Source of the DNA: an uncultured Gammaproteobacteria bacterium
GTDB lineage: Bacteria; Pseudomonadota; Gammaproteobacteria; Pseudomonadales; Pseudohongiellaceae
Assembly: GCA_903926285.1 (NCBI GenBank)
Contig: CAIYIP010000441.1
Coordinates: 1 to 27,505, forward strand
Reading direction: 5' to 3'
Length of the DNA: 27,505 bases
In this document: piece after piece, positions 1 to 7,026 of the stretch
How positions within the stretch are numbered: position 1 is the stretch's first letter
Layout of the letters: the number at the start of each line of letters is the position of its first letter
Notes under the pieces: model-generated
Databases searched by the model: none
Seen by the model: the letters and a program-made list of their open reading frames with translations, nothing else
Told to the model about the DNA's origin: nothing
Made by a program: the position numbers and the translations under genes

Positions 1-1
1 C

Positions 2-1213
2 GTGCCGACGCCGATGGAGGAGTTATCCGCAGGCATGCTGACCTCGGCGAGCGGCGCGGTGGAACTGGTGCTAGGCCTGGTCGGTGTCATGACGCTGTTC
101 CTCGGACTGATGAAGGTGGCCGAAGCCGGCGGCCTGCTGGTGATTATCGCGCGCGTGATAAGGCCTTTTATGACCCGGCTGTTTCCCGAGATTCCGCCGG
201 ACCATCCGGCCATGGGCGCGATGATCCTCAACATGTCGGCCAATGCGCTGGGGCTGGGCAATGCCGCGACGCCGTTCGGCATACGCGCGATGCAGGAGCT
301 CGACAAACTCAATACTCGACCGGGAACCGCGACCAACTCTATGGCGCTGTTCCTTGCGATCAACACCTCGAGCATTACACTGCTGCCAACAGGGGTGATT
401 GCGATTCGTGCCGCTGCCGGCTCTGTCGATCCTGCGGCCATCCTGCCCACAACGTTGTTCGCCAGTGTGTGCGCGACGACTTTCGCCATCCTGATCACGT
501 TCTTCTTGCGGCGCTTCTTTCCGGTCGGTCCGCCGGATGCCACCGCCGCTGCTATGCCCCGTCCATGGGTCGAGGAGAACGACGCGCGCGAAGCCTTGCC
601 GACGGATTCCGGTGGATATCCTGCATGGGTGTCGATGCTCGCACTGGGCGGTATGCTCGCACTGATTCCCGCCACCATCGTGTGGGGACGGGTAATCTCG
701 CCGTGGATCATTCCCGGCCTGATGGTCGGCTTCCTCGTCTTTGGCGCATTACGCGGGGTGCGCATCTATGAAGTGTTTGTCGAAGGCGCAAAAGACGGCT
801 TCCAGGTTGCGCTACGCATCATTCCATATTTGGTAGCCATCCTGGTTGCGGTTGGGATGTTCCGCGCGAGCGGGGCGATGGACGTGTTGGTGAACATGTT
901 GGGTGGCTTCACCTCCAAAGTAGGTTTGCCGGCCGAAGCCTTGCCGATGGCGCTGCTGCGACCCTTGTCCGGTTCGGGCGCCTACGGGGTCATGGTCTCG
1001 ATCATCAATGATCCAGCGATCGGTCCCGACAGCTACGTCGGTTACCTGGTCTCGACACTACAAGGTTCGTCCGAGACCACGTTTTATGTGCTCGCGGTCT
1101 ATTACGGGGCGATACAAATACGTCGCATACGCCATACGCTCGCTGCCGCGCTGATGTCCGATGTAGTCGCGGTGATCGCGTCCGTGGCTATCTGTAGTTA
1201 TCTGTTTGTGTGA
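2..1213 (+). CDS. Fused SpmA/SpmB-type nucleoside recognition domain membrane protein (5' partial)
   Basis: The reading frame is open from the window edge and ends at TGA 1211-1213, so at least 403 residues are present. The N-terminal half has the SpmA-like stretch PDHPAMGAMILNMSANALGL followed by GNAATPFGI. After a variable linker near residues 175-205, the C-terminal half has the SpmB-like stretches LLRPLSGSGAYGVM and TLQGSSETTFYVLAVY. This matches the proteobacterial single-chain fusion of the two proteins known as spore maturation proteins A and B in Bacillus (nucleoside recognition/Gate domains). These are polytopic inner-membrane proteins; the substrate in non-sporulating bacteria is not established. 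The GTG at position 2 is probably not the true start, because family members usually begin with another hydrophobic segment. It stands apart from the genes to its right and looks more GC-rich by eye. Confidence 0.8.
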   Translation: MPTPMEELSAGMLTSASGAVELVLGLVGVMTLFLGLMKVAEAGGLLVIIARVIRPFMTRLFPEIPPDHPAMGAMILNMSANALGLGNAATPFGIRAMQELDKLNTRPGTATNSMALFLAINTSSITLLPTGVIAIRAAAGSVDPAAILPTTLFASVCATTFAILITFFLRRFFPVGPPDATAAAMPRPWVEENDAREALPTDSGGYPAWVSMLALGGMLALIPATIVWGRVISPWIIPGLMVGFLVFGALRGVRIYEVFVEGAKDGFQVALRIIPYLVAILVAVGMFRASGAMDVLVNMLGGFTSKVGLPAEALPMALLRPLSGSGAYGVMVSIINDPAIGPDSYVGYLVSTLQGSSETTFYVLAVYYGAIQIRRIRHTLAAALMSDVVAVIASVAICSYLFV

Positions 1214-1356
1214 GGGCATAAATCGAGCGCATAAGTGGAATTGGCCAGCGTTGCCTCGTCCGTGTTTGCGTGCGGGTGGGAGTAAACCAAAGCTGCAAAC
1301 ATGCGTTCAAACATGCAACGCTCGTTTAATTGAACAACCTTAGGAAATACGCACCC

Positions 1357-2538
1357 ATGCCCAGCGTTAAAAGCAGACTAGCTTTTTTACTAACCGTGCT
1401 GTATCTGCTGTGCGCCAATACAGTGATGGCGTACAACGAGGATGATTCGAATCGCTTGTTTGCGTTCGCCGAGAGCCAGTATCCGCAGTTTTTCGCGCCA
1501 GCTAATACAGCGACGAAGACTGGTTCGGCCTTTGGCAAGGCGTTCTACTACCGCTACTACCAGACCACGGGCAATTACCTGGGTACACGTGGCAACCAGG
1601 TCTATGTGTATGGCGACGCCTTCAGCCGGAATTTGCTTCAGGCAGGTGTCCTCGCCGATTTTATTACCGTCTCACCGACCGACATCACTGGCGCCAGCTT
1701 GCACAATCGTATGAGCGTATGTAGTTACTATGCCGGGGATTACACGGCTGTGGCACAGGATGTCAAGCGGAGCAGGAAATTTTCCGGCGCGCTGACCGTT
1801 GCTATTGAAAACGATGAATGTGTTTTTATCAGCAACTCGATTCCAAACCATGAGTTCAACGATGCTACGGCCAACATGGCGACAGCTGTCAGGGAAGTGG
1901 CTTCCGTATATCGGGTAACAACCACGCCCGCGTTTGCGGCGCAGAGCACGCCGATCTCGCTGCAGTATAACAACGCTATTCTGCTCAACGGAGTGAAAGT
2001 GGATGTGCTGGCTGCCGGTTGTTACGGCGTAGCTGATGGCAACATTGGCTGCAACAACATGAGCCAGCCGTGGCGCTACGATCCGCTTGGTGTCAGCCAT
2101 CGGTTTGGCGCCGATATTCACAATGCCCACACTCAGCCCGATGGTACCTATCACTACCATGGCAACCCGGCAGCATTGTTCTCCGCCATGCCTGTTGCTG
2201 AATCACCTGTCATTGGCTTTGCTGCCGATGGCTTTCCTGTCTACGGATCGTACATTCTTGACGCGAGCACTGCAGCCCTTGGGGATTATCGCGCAGTGAC
2301 AAGCAGCTATAGGCTCAAAAACGGCGCACGGCCGACAGGTGGCGGCAATCCTGGTGGACAATACGACGGAGCCTTTGTTGATGATTACGAATATGTCGAA
2401 AGCAGTGGTGATCTCGACGAATGCAATGGCATGGTCCGCAACGGTTCATATGGCTACTACGTGACGGATGCTTATCCCTACATAATCAAATGTTTTAGGG
2501 GCACGCCGAATATTTCGTTCAGGAAAGGAGGGCCTTGA
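1357..2538 (+). CDS. Secreted YHYH-domain protein
   Basis: This 393-residue protein starts at ATG 1357, chosen over the upstream TTG 1330 because an AGGA lies about 12 nt before it and it yields a clean signal peptide. That peptide is a basic start, a hydrophobic core at about residues 8-20, and ANTVMA before YNEDD. After it, residues 33-85 form a Tyr/Phe-rich module (AESQYPQFFAP, YYRYYQTTGNYLG, NQVYVYG) of a type I recall as the N-terminal part of exported proteobacterial proteins. The C-terminal part is the YHYH domain: NAHTQPDGTYHYHGNP has the motif at residues 265-268, followed by DGFPVYGSY. The domain is common in secreted and surface proteins, but its biochemical role is not established. 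Several cysteines could form disulfides. It is likely monocistronic. Confidence 0.8.
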   Translation: MPSVKSRLAFLLTVLYLLCANTVMAYNEDDSNRLFAFAESQYPQFFAPANTATKTGSAFGKAFYYRYYQTTGNYLGTRGNQVYVYGDAFSRNLLQAGVLADFITVSPTDITGASLHNRMSVCSYYAGDYTAVAQDVKRSRKFSGALTVAIENDECVFISNSIPNHEFNDATANMATAVREVASVYRVTTTPAFAAQSTPISLQYNNAILLNGVKVDVLAAGCYGVADGNIGCNNMSQPWRYDPLGVSHRFGADIHNAHTQPDGTYHYHGNPAALFSAMPVAESPVIGFAADGFPVYGSYILDASTAALGDYRAVTSSYRLKNGARPTGGGNPGGQYDGAFVDDYEYVESSGDLDECNGMVRNGSYGYYVTDAYPYIIKCFRGTPNISFRKGGP

Positions 2539-2573
2539 CTCGTTCGGATCAAAGGTGTCCGAGCAAATTAAAT

Positions 2574-2586
2574 AAATGGGACACCC
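2574..2586 (+). repeat. 13-bp inverted repeat, left copy
   Basis: AAATGGGACACCC is the exact reverse complement of GGGTGTCCCATTT at 3839-3851. The pair brackets the minus-strand genes 2734-3702. Such a pair could be the remains of a mobile element, but no transposase lies between the copies and 13 bp over 1.3 kb is modest evidence. The flanking 195-bp gap (2539-2733) also holds two related words, GGATCAAAGGTGTC and TTGATCCAAGGTGTC, about 100 bp apart, and no gene. Confidence 0.45.
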
Positions 2587-2733
2587 TCTCGTTAACCCCT
2601 CGTTAACCATCCAGCGCCGTCGGCAGTTGCGCATGGCGATGCTTGCGGCTTTGATCCAAGGTGTCTTGACGAGCAGGGTGCGTGAGTAGCCGCAGGTGCC
2701 GGGTGCTTGCTTAGGATCGCCTGCGGATTTCGC

Positions 2734-3228
2734 TTAACCCAGTCGTCGTTTTATCACCAGCGCCATCGGCACAGTAAAGCAAAAATGCGACATGAAGCCG
2801 CCAATGATCACGACCGGATCGGAGTAGTTGGGGTGATTGTCGGAGGCAACCATGATGGCCGCATGCATGACGATCCACGCAATCATCGCGTAGAACAGCG
2901 CAACGAAGGTCGCTTCAAAACCACGCTTGCGGAACCAGGGCCAGATCAGCGCGAACAACACGCCCCACGCGATCGAGAAGAAGAAATGAATGCCGGTACC
3001 CACGACATGTGCAAGCAAACCAAGTGACTCCTGCACAGCACTGCCAAATACCAGGCCTGTTGCGTTGCGTGGAATACCTGCCAGCGGCATCTGATGTTGC
3101 ACGCCTACCCACACCAATGCCTCGTAGATCCAGATAATTACGCCACCGGCAAGTCCGCCTGCTACACCAGCCTGCACAGCAGCTTTGCGATCAGTTACGT
3201 GGGCGCCAGTATTTAAATTGCTGTTCAT
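2734..3228 (-). CDS. YagU/DUF1440-like inner-membrane protein
   Basis: This 164-residue protein is predicted to have about four transmembrane segments: residues 18-38 (AGLAGGVIIWIYEALVW), about 65-90 (LAHVVGTGIHFFFSIAWGVLF), about 105-125 (FVALFYAMIAWIVMHAAIM) and about 138-160. The layout, and the histidine in AHVVGTGIHFFFSI, resemble YagU/DUF1440 proteins, one of which is linked to acid resistance in E. coli; that assignment is by pattern only. The longer frame beginning at 3321 is less likely because its first 31 residues are polar and overlap the upstream gene. The ATG at 3228 follows the DUF2132 stop by 22 nt, so the two are probably co-transcribed. The protein ends in a basic KRRLG, which suggests a cytoplasmic C-terminus. 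Confidence 0.65.
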   Translation of the reverse strand: MNSNLNTGAHVTDRKAAVQAGVAGGLAGGVIIWIYEALVWVGVQHQMPLAGIPRNATGLVFGSAVQESLGLLAHVVGTGIHFFFSIAWGVLFALIWPWFRKRGFEATFVALFYAMIAWIVMHAAIMVASDNHPNYSDPVVIIGGFMSHFCFTVPMALVIKRRLG

Positions 3229-3250
3229 ATCTTTTATTGCCTCGTTTGCT

Positions 3251-3520
3251 TCAGGGTGACTTTTTGATTGTTCCGTACAGAGAACGTCCGGATCCGCTAG
3301 CCTTGGTAAACGTATCAACATACAACTTTTCCACTTGTTCTCTGGCCCATGGTGTTTTGCGCAAAAATTTAAGCGTGGATTTCACGGAGGGATCAGACTT
3401 GAAACAGTTGATATTAATTTTGTTGGCAAGTGTTTCCCAGCCGTAATAGCCCTCAAGTTTTACGACGATGTCCTCCAGTGAAAGTCCATGAAGAGGATTG
3501 TTGGGTTGTTCGTCGCTCAT
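3251..3520 (-). CDS. DUF2132 (VF530-like) small protein
   Basis: This 89-residue cytoplasmic protein carries the whole DUF2132 signature: NNPLHGLSLEDIVVKLEGYYGWETL, NININCFKSDPSVKS and LKFLRKTPWAREQVEKLY. The family takes its structure from Vibrio protein VF530; a DNA-binding role has been suggested from the fold, but no function is established. The C-terminal 20 residues (TKASGSGRSLYGTIKKSP) extend past the conserved core and are basic and polar. The start at ATG 3520 has only a weak ribosome binding site. The gene is upstream of the YagU-like gene on the same strand, with a 22-nt gap. Confidence 0.85.
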   Translation of the reverse strand: MSDEQPNNPLHGLSLEDIVVKLEGYYGWETLANKININCFKSDPSVKSTLKFLRKTPWAREQVEKLYVDTFTKASGSGRSLYGTIKKSP

Positions 3521-3603
3521 GCCAGATTAAGTCCGTGTTGGTCGTTAGGTCTTCTCAGGCATGACAGACTACAGGGATGGAGCTACAGCGTCATCCGCGT
3601 TTA

Positions 3604-3702
3604 TTAGCTCGCGGTGGATGAGGCGCACTTTCTTGCGCGGCCTGCCAGGGGTGTAGCAGAAAGCGCAGCGGCTGTTTGCAGGAATTGACGCCTGTTGGTC
3701 AT
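3604..3702 (-). pseudogene. Orphan Tat signal peptide (truncated gene)
   Basis: An ATG at 3702 is preceded by a near-perfect AAGGAG (3711-3716 on the complement) with 8-nt spacing. It opens a 32-codon frame that begins MTNRRQFLQTAAALSATPLA and stops at TAA 3604-3606. NRRQFLQ followed by a hydrophobic Ala/Leu stretch is a textbook twin-arginine leader, and LAGRA would suit signal peptidase. No mature domain follows in frame: shortly after the leader the frame reads RKCASSTAS and stops, while the +1 frame would give AQESAPHPPRANKRG before stopping. The simplest reading is the 5' stub of a lost Tat-exported protein, by deletion or frameshift. A short functional leader peptide cannot be excluded. 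It was too short to be called as a normal gene. Confidence 0.6.
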
Positions 3703-3838
3703 GGTTAGCACTCCTTCTACGGCTGTCAGTAGGCCGTTGGCTTTTTATTGCATACCGAGCTTCTGCTGGCAGGAAGAATAACCCGTAATCGTTAGGCGTC
3801 AAACCTCAACTTGCTTGCTGCAGGCTTGCAGGAAAAGC

Positions 3839-3893
3839 GGGTGTCCCATTTCCTTTCCTTTTTCCTTCTCTCCCATTTCCTTCCTCGGTTGGC
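3839..3893. repeat. 13-bp inverted repeat, right copy, and polypyrimidine tract
   Basis: GGGTGTCCCATTT (3839-3851) is the partner of the copy at 2574-2586. It runs straight into a C/T-only stretch of about 45 bases in which CCCATTTCCTT occurs twice, at 3845-3855 and 3872-3882. No coding frame with recognisable content lies between the Tat-leader stub and the MFS gene. The tract could be the eroded edge of an element or a purine/pyrimidine-asymmetric spacer. Confidence 0.4.
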
Positions 3894-4018
3894 GTCGAAC
3901 AGTGGCTGAAAAAGTCCGGTGATTTGCGGGAAGTGTACTAGGCTGTTTTTACAAGCTCAGAGTGAACAACGCTCAACCGTTTGCTCATCTTGAATCATGG
4001 ACGTTTTAGGAGTCACCC

Positions 4019-5374
4019 GTGCCCAAAAAGCGCATTGAATACATTGCAGCAAAAGCCTGGTACAGGGAGTACGTATTGCTGGTCCTTGTGCTGGTATATG
4101 CCATCAACATCATGGACAGGCAGGTGCTGGCCTTGCTGCTTGAAGATATAAAACGCGAGTTCCAGCTCACGGATTCCCAGCTTGGCCTTCTGGGTGGCGT
4201 TGCCTTCGCATTTTTCTATTCAGTACTTGGTATTCCGCTGGCGCGCTGGGCAGATCGCGGTAACAGAAAAACCGTACTGGCGCTTTGTGTGCTGTTCTGG
4301 AGTATCGCCACTGCCTTGTGTGGATTTGCGGTTGGCTTCATGACGCTGATCGCCGCGCGTATCGGTACTGCAATTGGTGAGGCAGGCGGTTCGCCCACTT
4401 CACATGCGCTGATAGCCGATTACTTCAACGCAAAACAACGTGCAACAGCCTTGGCTATTTTTGCGCTCGGCGTGCCGCTGGGCTCGATTGTCGGCAATCT
4501 CGCCAGCGGATGGCTCAATGAATATTTCGCCTGGCGGTATGTTTTTATTGCGGTAGGTGCGCCGGGGATAGTTGTTGCTTTCCTAGTGCTGTTATCGATA
4601 AAGGAACCGGCGCAATCAAAATCCGTTGTTGGCGGCAGCAGCACTATTGCCCCAGAAATGCCTTCAGTCTGGACCGCACTGCAGTATTTGTGGCTCAGGA
4701 AATCCTATGTACATATGTGTCTTGCGGCAGGACTGCATTCTGTCGTTTGGTATGCAGGTAGCACCTGGAATGCTGCGTTCCTGATGCGTTCACATGGCAT
4801 AGGCACTGGTTATGCCGGTTCATTGATTGCCACGTTTGCGTTGGTTGGCCTGGTCGGCACTTTTTTTGGCGGCTTTCTGGCAGACAAACTTACGCTTAAA
4901 CATAACGAGCAACGCTGGCACATGTGGTTGCCAGCCATTTCGATAGTGTTGATGGTGCCATTCCAGTTTTCGTCGTACCTGAGCGAGAGTCTGTCGGCAG
5001 CAGTGGCCTCATTTTGGGTGATGATGATATTTGCCTCGACGTTTTTTGGCCCATCCTATGCCGTGTGCCAGGCGCTGGCAGGCGCCCAAATGCGCGCCTT
5101 TGCAGCTTCTATCCTGCTCTTTGTGCAAACCCTGGTGGGCCTGGGTTTGGGACCATATCTTGTGGGAGTGCTCAGCGATTATCTGCTGCCAGCCTTGGGT
5201 GTCAGTGCGCTGCGTTACGCGCTGGTTGTTGTAGGTCTGGTGAATCTTTGGTCGGTGTATCACTATCTTCACGCGAGCCAAAGTTATCGCGAGGATTTGG
5301 CGCTTTCCCATCTACCTCAGTCACCTCCAGCCGACAAGGCAAACATAATTGGCGGCGCGGGCCTCGCTAATTAA
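4019..5374 (+). CDS. MFS transporter, spinster-like subgroup
   Basis: This is a 451-residue, 12-segment inner-membrane transporter. The first helix carries YAINIMDRQVLALLLEDIKREF, typical of the spinster/hexuronate-like part of the major facilitator superfamily. The loop 2-3 motif appears as GIPLARWADRGNRKTVL (G-x3-D-R-x-x-R type), and TM4-5 has ARIGTAIGEAGGSPTSHALIADYF. A central loop after SIKEP divides the two six-helix halves. The GTG start at 4019 is preceded by AGGAG at 4008-4012 with 6-nt spacing. The adenylate-forming gene begins 2 nt after this stop, so the two are almost certainly one operon; the transporter may move that enzyme's substrate or product. Spinster-like members carry diverse substrates, including lipids and aromatic or sugar acids, so direction and cargo cannot be assigned. 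Confidence 0.88.
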   Translation: MPKKRIEYIAAKAWYREYVLLVLVLVYAINIMDRQVLALLLEDIKREFQLTDSQLGLLGGVAFAFFYSVLGIPLARWADRGNRKTVLALCVLFWSIATALCGFAVGFMTLIAARIGTAIGEAGGSPTSHALIADYFNAKQRATALAIFALGVPLGSIVGNLASGWLNEYFAWRYVFIAVGAPGIVVAFLVLLSIKEPAQSKSVVGGSSTIAPEMPSVWTALQYLWLRKSYVHMCLAAGLHSVVWYAGSTWNAAFLMRSHGIGTGYAGSLIATFALVGLVGTFFGGFLADKLTLKHNEQRWHMWLPAISIVLMVPFQFSSYLSESLSAAVASFWVMMIFASTFFGPSYAVCQALAGAQMRAFAASILLFVQTLVGLGLGPYLVGVLSDYLLPALGVSALRYALVVVGLVNLWSVYHYLHASQSYREDLALSHLPQSPPADKANIIGGAGLAN

Positions 5375-5376
5375 TC

Positions 5377-7026
5377 ATGAAAAATTCGTACAGGGATATT
5401 CTGCCGCAGCACTATGCTGAATTTCCAGGGAGTGATCTCAACGGCAGCATTGTCGATCGCTTCCGCAAAATAGTTGCGCAGCATGGCGCGCGAGTAGCAA
5501 TCCAGCATAACGATGAAAGTATTACGTATGCACTTCTTGATCTTGCTTCAAGTGCACTCGCTGCCTTGCTGCTAACCCGGATCAGTCTGAGCAGGGCGCC
5601 CGTAGCCATGATGTACAAGCATGGTCCCAGTTATAACATCGCGCAATTCGCAGTATTAAAAAGTGGCAACTTTTACGCGAATATCGATTGCGAACTCAAG
5701 CTGGAACGACAGCTGCTGATCCTTGGTGATCTCGATGCGCGCATTATCCTGTGTGACGACGCATGCGCGGCCAAAGCCGGGTTGCTGGCGCAGGCGTTCC
5801 CGGACTTGCTTGTTGTAAACACGGAAAGCGTTGATTTGTTCGGTCCGGGCAACCTTCCTGAGATCAGCATCACGCCACAGGACTACGCGTATATTGTTTA
5901 TACCTCAGGTTCAACCGGACCGCCGCAAGGTGTCATCGTTTCGCACGCAAGTGTTCTGCACTTCACGCGTAACCACACCAACTACATGCATCTGCATAGT
6001 GATGATCGCGCCACACAAATATGCCCCCTGTGGACAGGCGCGAGTGCGGCTGAAATTTTTCCGGTACTGTTGAATGGCGCCAGCTTGTTTCCCTATTCAG
6101 TAAATACGCATGGACTTCAGCAATTAACCAACTTGCTCACAACTGAAAGAATAACGATGTTTACTGCGGTACCAATTTTGTTCCGTATGACGATGCAAGC
6201 AATCGGAGAAGATAAAAAATTTGCTGACATGCGTATGCTCAGGCTGGCGGGCGACAGGACTACACGCGCCGAGGTTGCCTTGTTCCAAAAGCATTTTACC
6301 AAAAAGTGTTTGTTGAGGGTCGGGCTGGGTGCATCAGAGGCTCTGATGTTTGCCCATTTTTTTATCGACACGGAATATCAGATGGCTGGTGAAATCGCAC
6401 CTGTGGGTTACGCTCTCGAAGATATGGAATTGTTGCTGCTTGATGATGACTGGAACGAAATAAAGACTGCCGGTGAATACGGCGAAATTGCCGTAAGAAG
6501 TAAATACCTGAGTGTGGGTTATTGGAAAAATCCTGCGTTAACACAAGAGCGCTTTCTCACCGATGGCCTCGATCATGAAAAAAAAATATACCTGTCGCGC
6601 GACATTGGTTATCGCGATGCCCAAGGGCGTTTGCATCATGCAGGACGAATAGATGCCAGAGTAAAAATTTACGGCAAGATGTATCTTGTTACCGATGTCG
6701 AGGCAGCCCTGCTTGGTATTAACCATATAAAGGAGGCCGTGGTAATTCCCTTTGACAGTGGCGCGCGGGGTACGGAGCTTGCCGCTTACATAGTGACTGA
6801 AAACGGCTACTGCGACCTTGCGGCAATCAGGCAGCAGCTTGCCGCAAAGGTGGCGGCCGAAATCAGGCCCAGGACCATAACAATTCTGGATGCCATGCCG
6901 CTGCACACCAATAACAAGATAAACCGGTTGCAACTGAAAGACTACGCGGGGCCATCGTTAAGTCAGGAACAAGCAGTCAGTCAGTTCGGGCCACAACTGC
7001 GTGTGGTCCCACAAGTACCGCATTGA
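5377..7026 (+). CDS. Stand-alone adenylate-forming enzyme (ANL / AMP-binding)
   Basis: This 549-residue enzyme should activate a carboxylate with ATP to an acyl-adenylate. Visible core motifs are A3 at 175-190 (YTSGSTGPPQGVIVSH), an A5-like GLGASEA at 316-322, A7/A8 at 407-432 (SRDIGYRDAQGRLHHAGRID then ARVKIYG) and the A10 lysine K514 in HTNNKINRL. The usual A3 lysine (PKG) is glutamine here (Q184), which is tolerated in some family members. The overall look is closer to NRPS adenylation domains than to long-chain acyl-CoA ligases, but there is no carrier, condensation or thioesterase domain in the protein and none in the window. The start overlaps the end region of the MFS gene with little ribosome binding site, suggesting translational coupling. 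The last 23 codons overlap the oppositely directed hydrolase gene. The substrate is unknown. Confidence 0.85.
   Translation: MKNSYRDILPQHYAEFPGSDLNGSIVDRFRKIVAQHGARVAIQHNDESITYALLDLASSALAALLLTRISLSRAPVAMMYKHGPSYNIAQFAVLKSGNFYANIDCELKLERQLLILGDLDARIILCDDACAAKAGLLAQAFPDLLVVNTESVDLFGPGNLPEISITPQDYAYIVYTSGSTGPPQGVIVSHASVLHFTRNHTNYMHLHSDDRATQICPLWTGASAAEIFPVLLNGASLFPYSVNTHGLQQLTNLLTTERITMFTAVPILFRMTMQAIGEDKKFADMRMLRLAGDRTTRAEVALFQKHFTKKCLLRVGLGASEALMFAHFFIDTEYQMAGEIAPVGYALEDMELLLLDDDWNEIKTAGEYGEIAVRSKYLSVGYWKNPALTQERFLTDGLDHEKKIYLSRDIGYRDAQGRLHHAGRIDARVKIYGKMYLVTDVEAALLGINHIKEAVVIPFDSGARGTELAAYIVTENGYCDLAAIRQQLAAKVAAEIRPRTITILDAMPLHTNNKINRLQLKDYAGPSLSQEQAVSQFGPQLRVVPQVPH

Noticed and set aside
3569..3802. 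77-codon minus-strand frame over the Tat-leader region
   Set aside because: It has no recognisable content and uses a different frame from the leader with the AAGGAG site.
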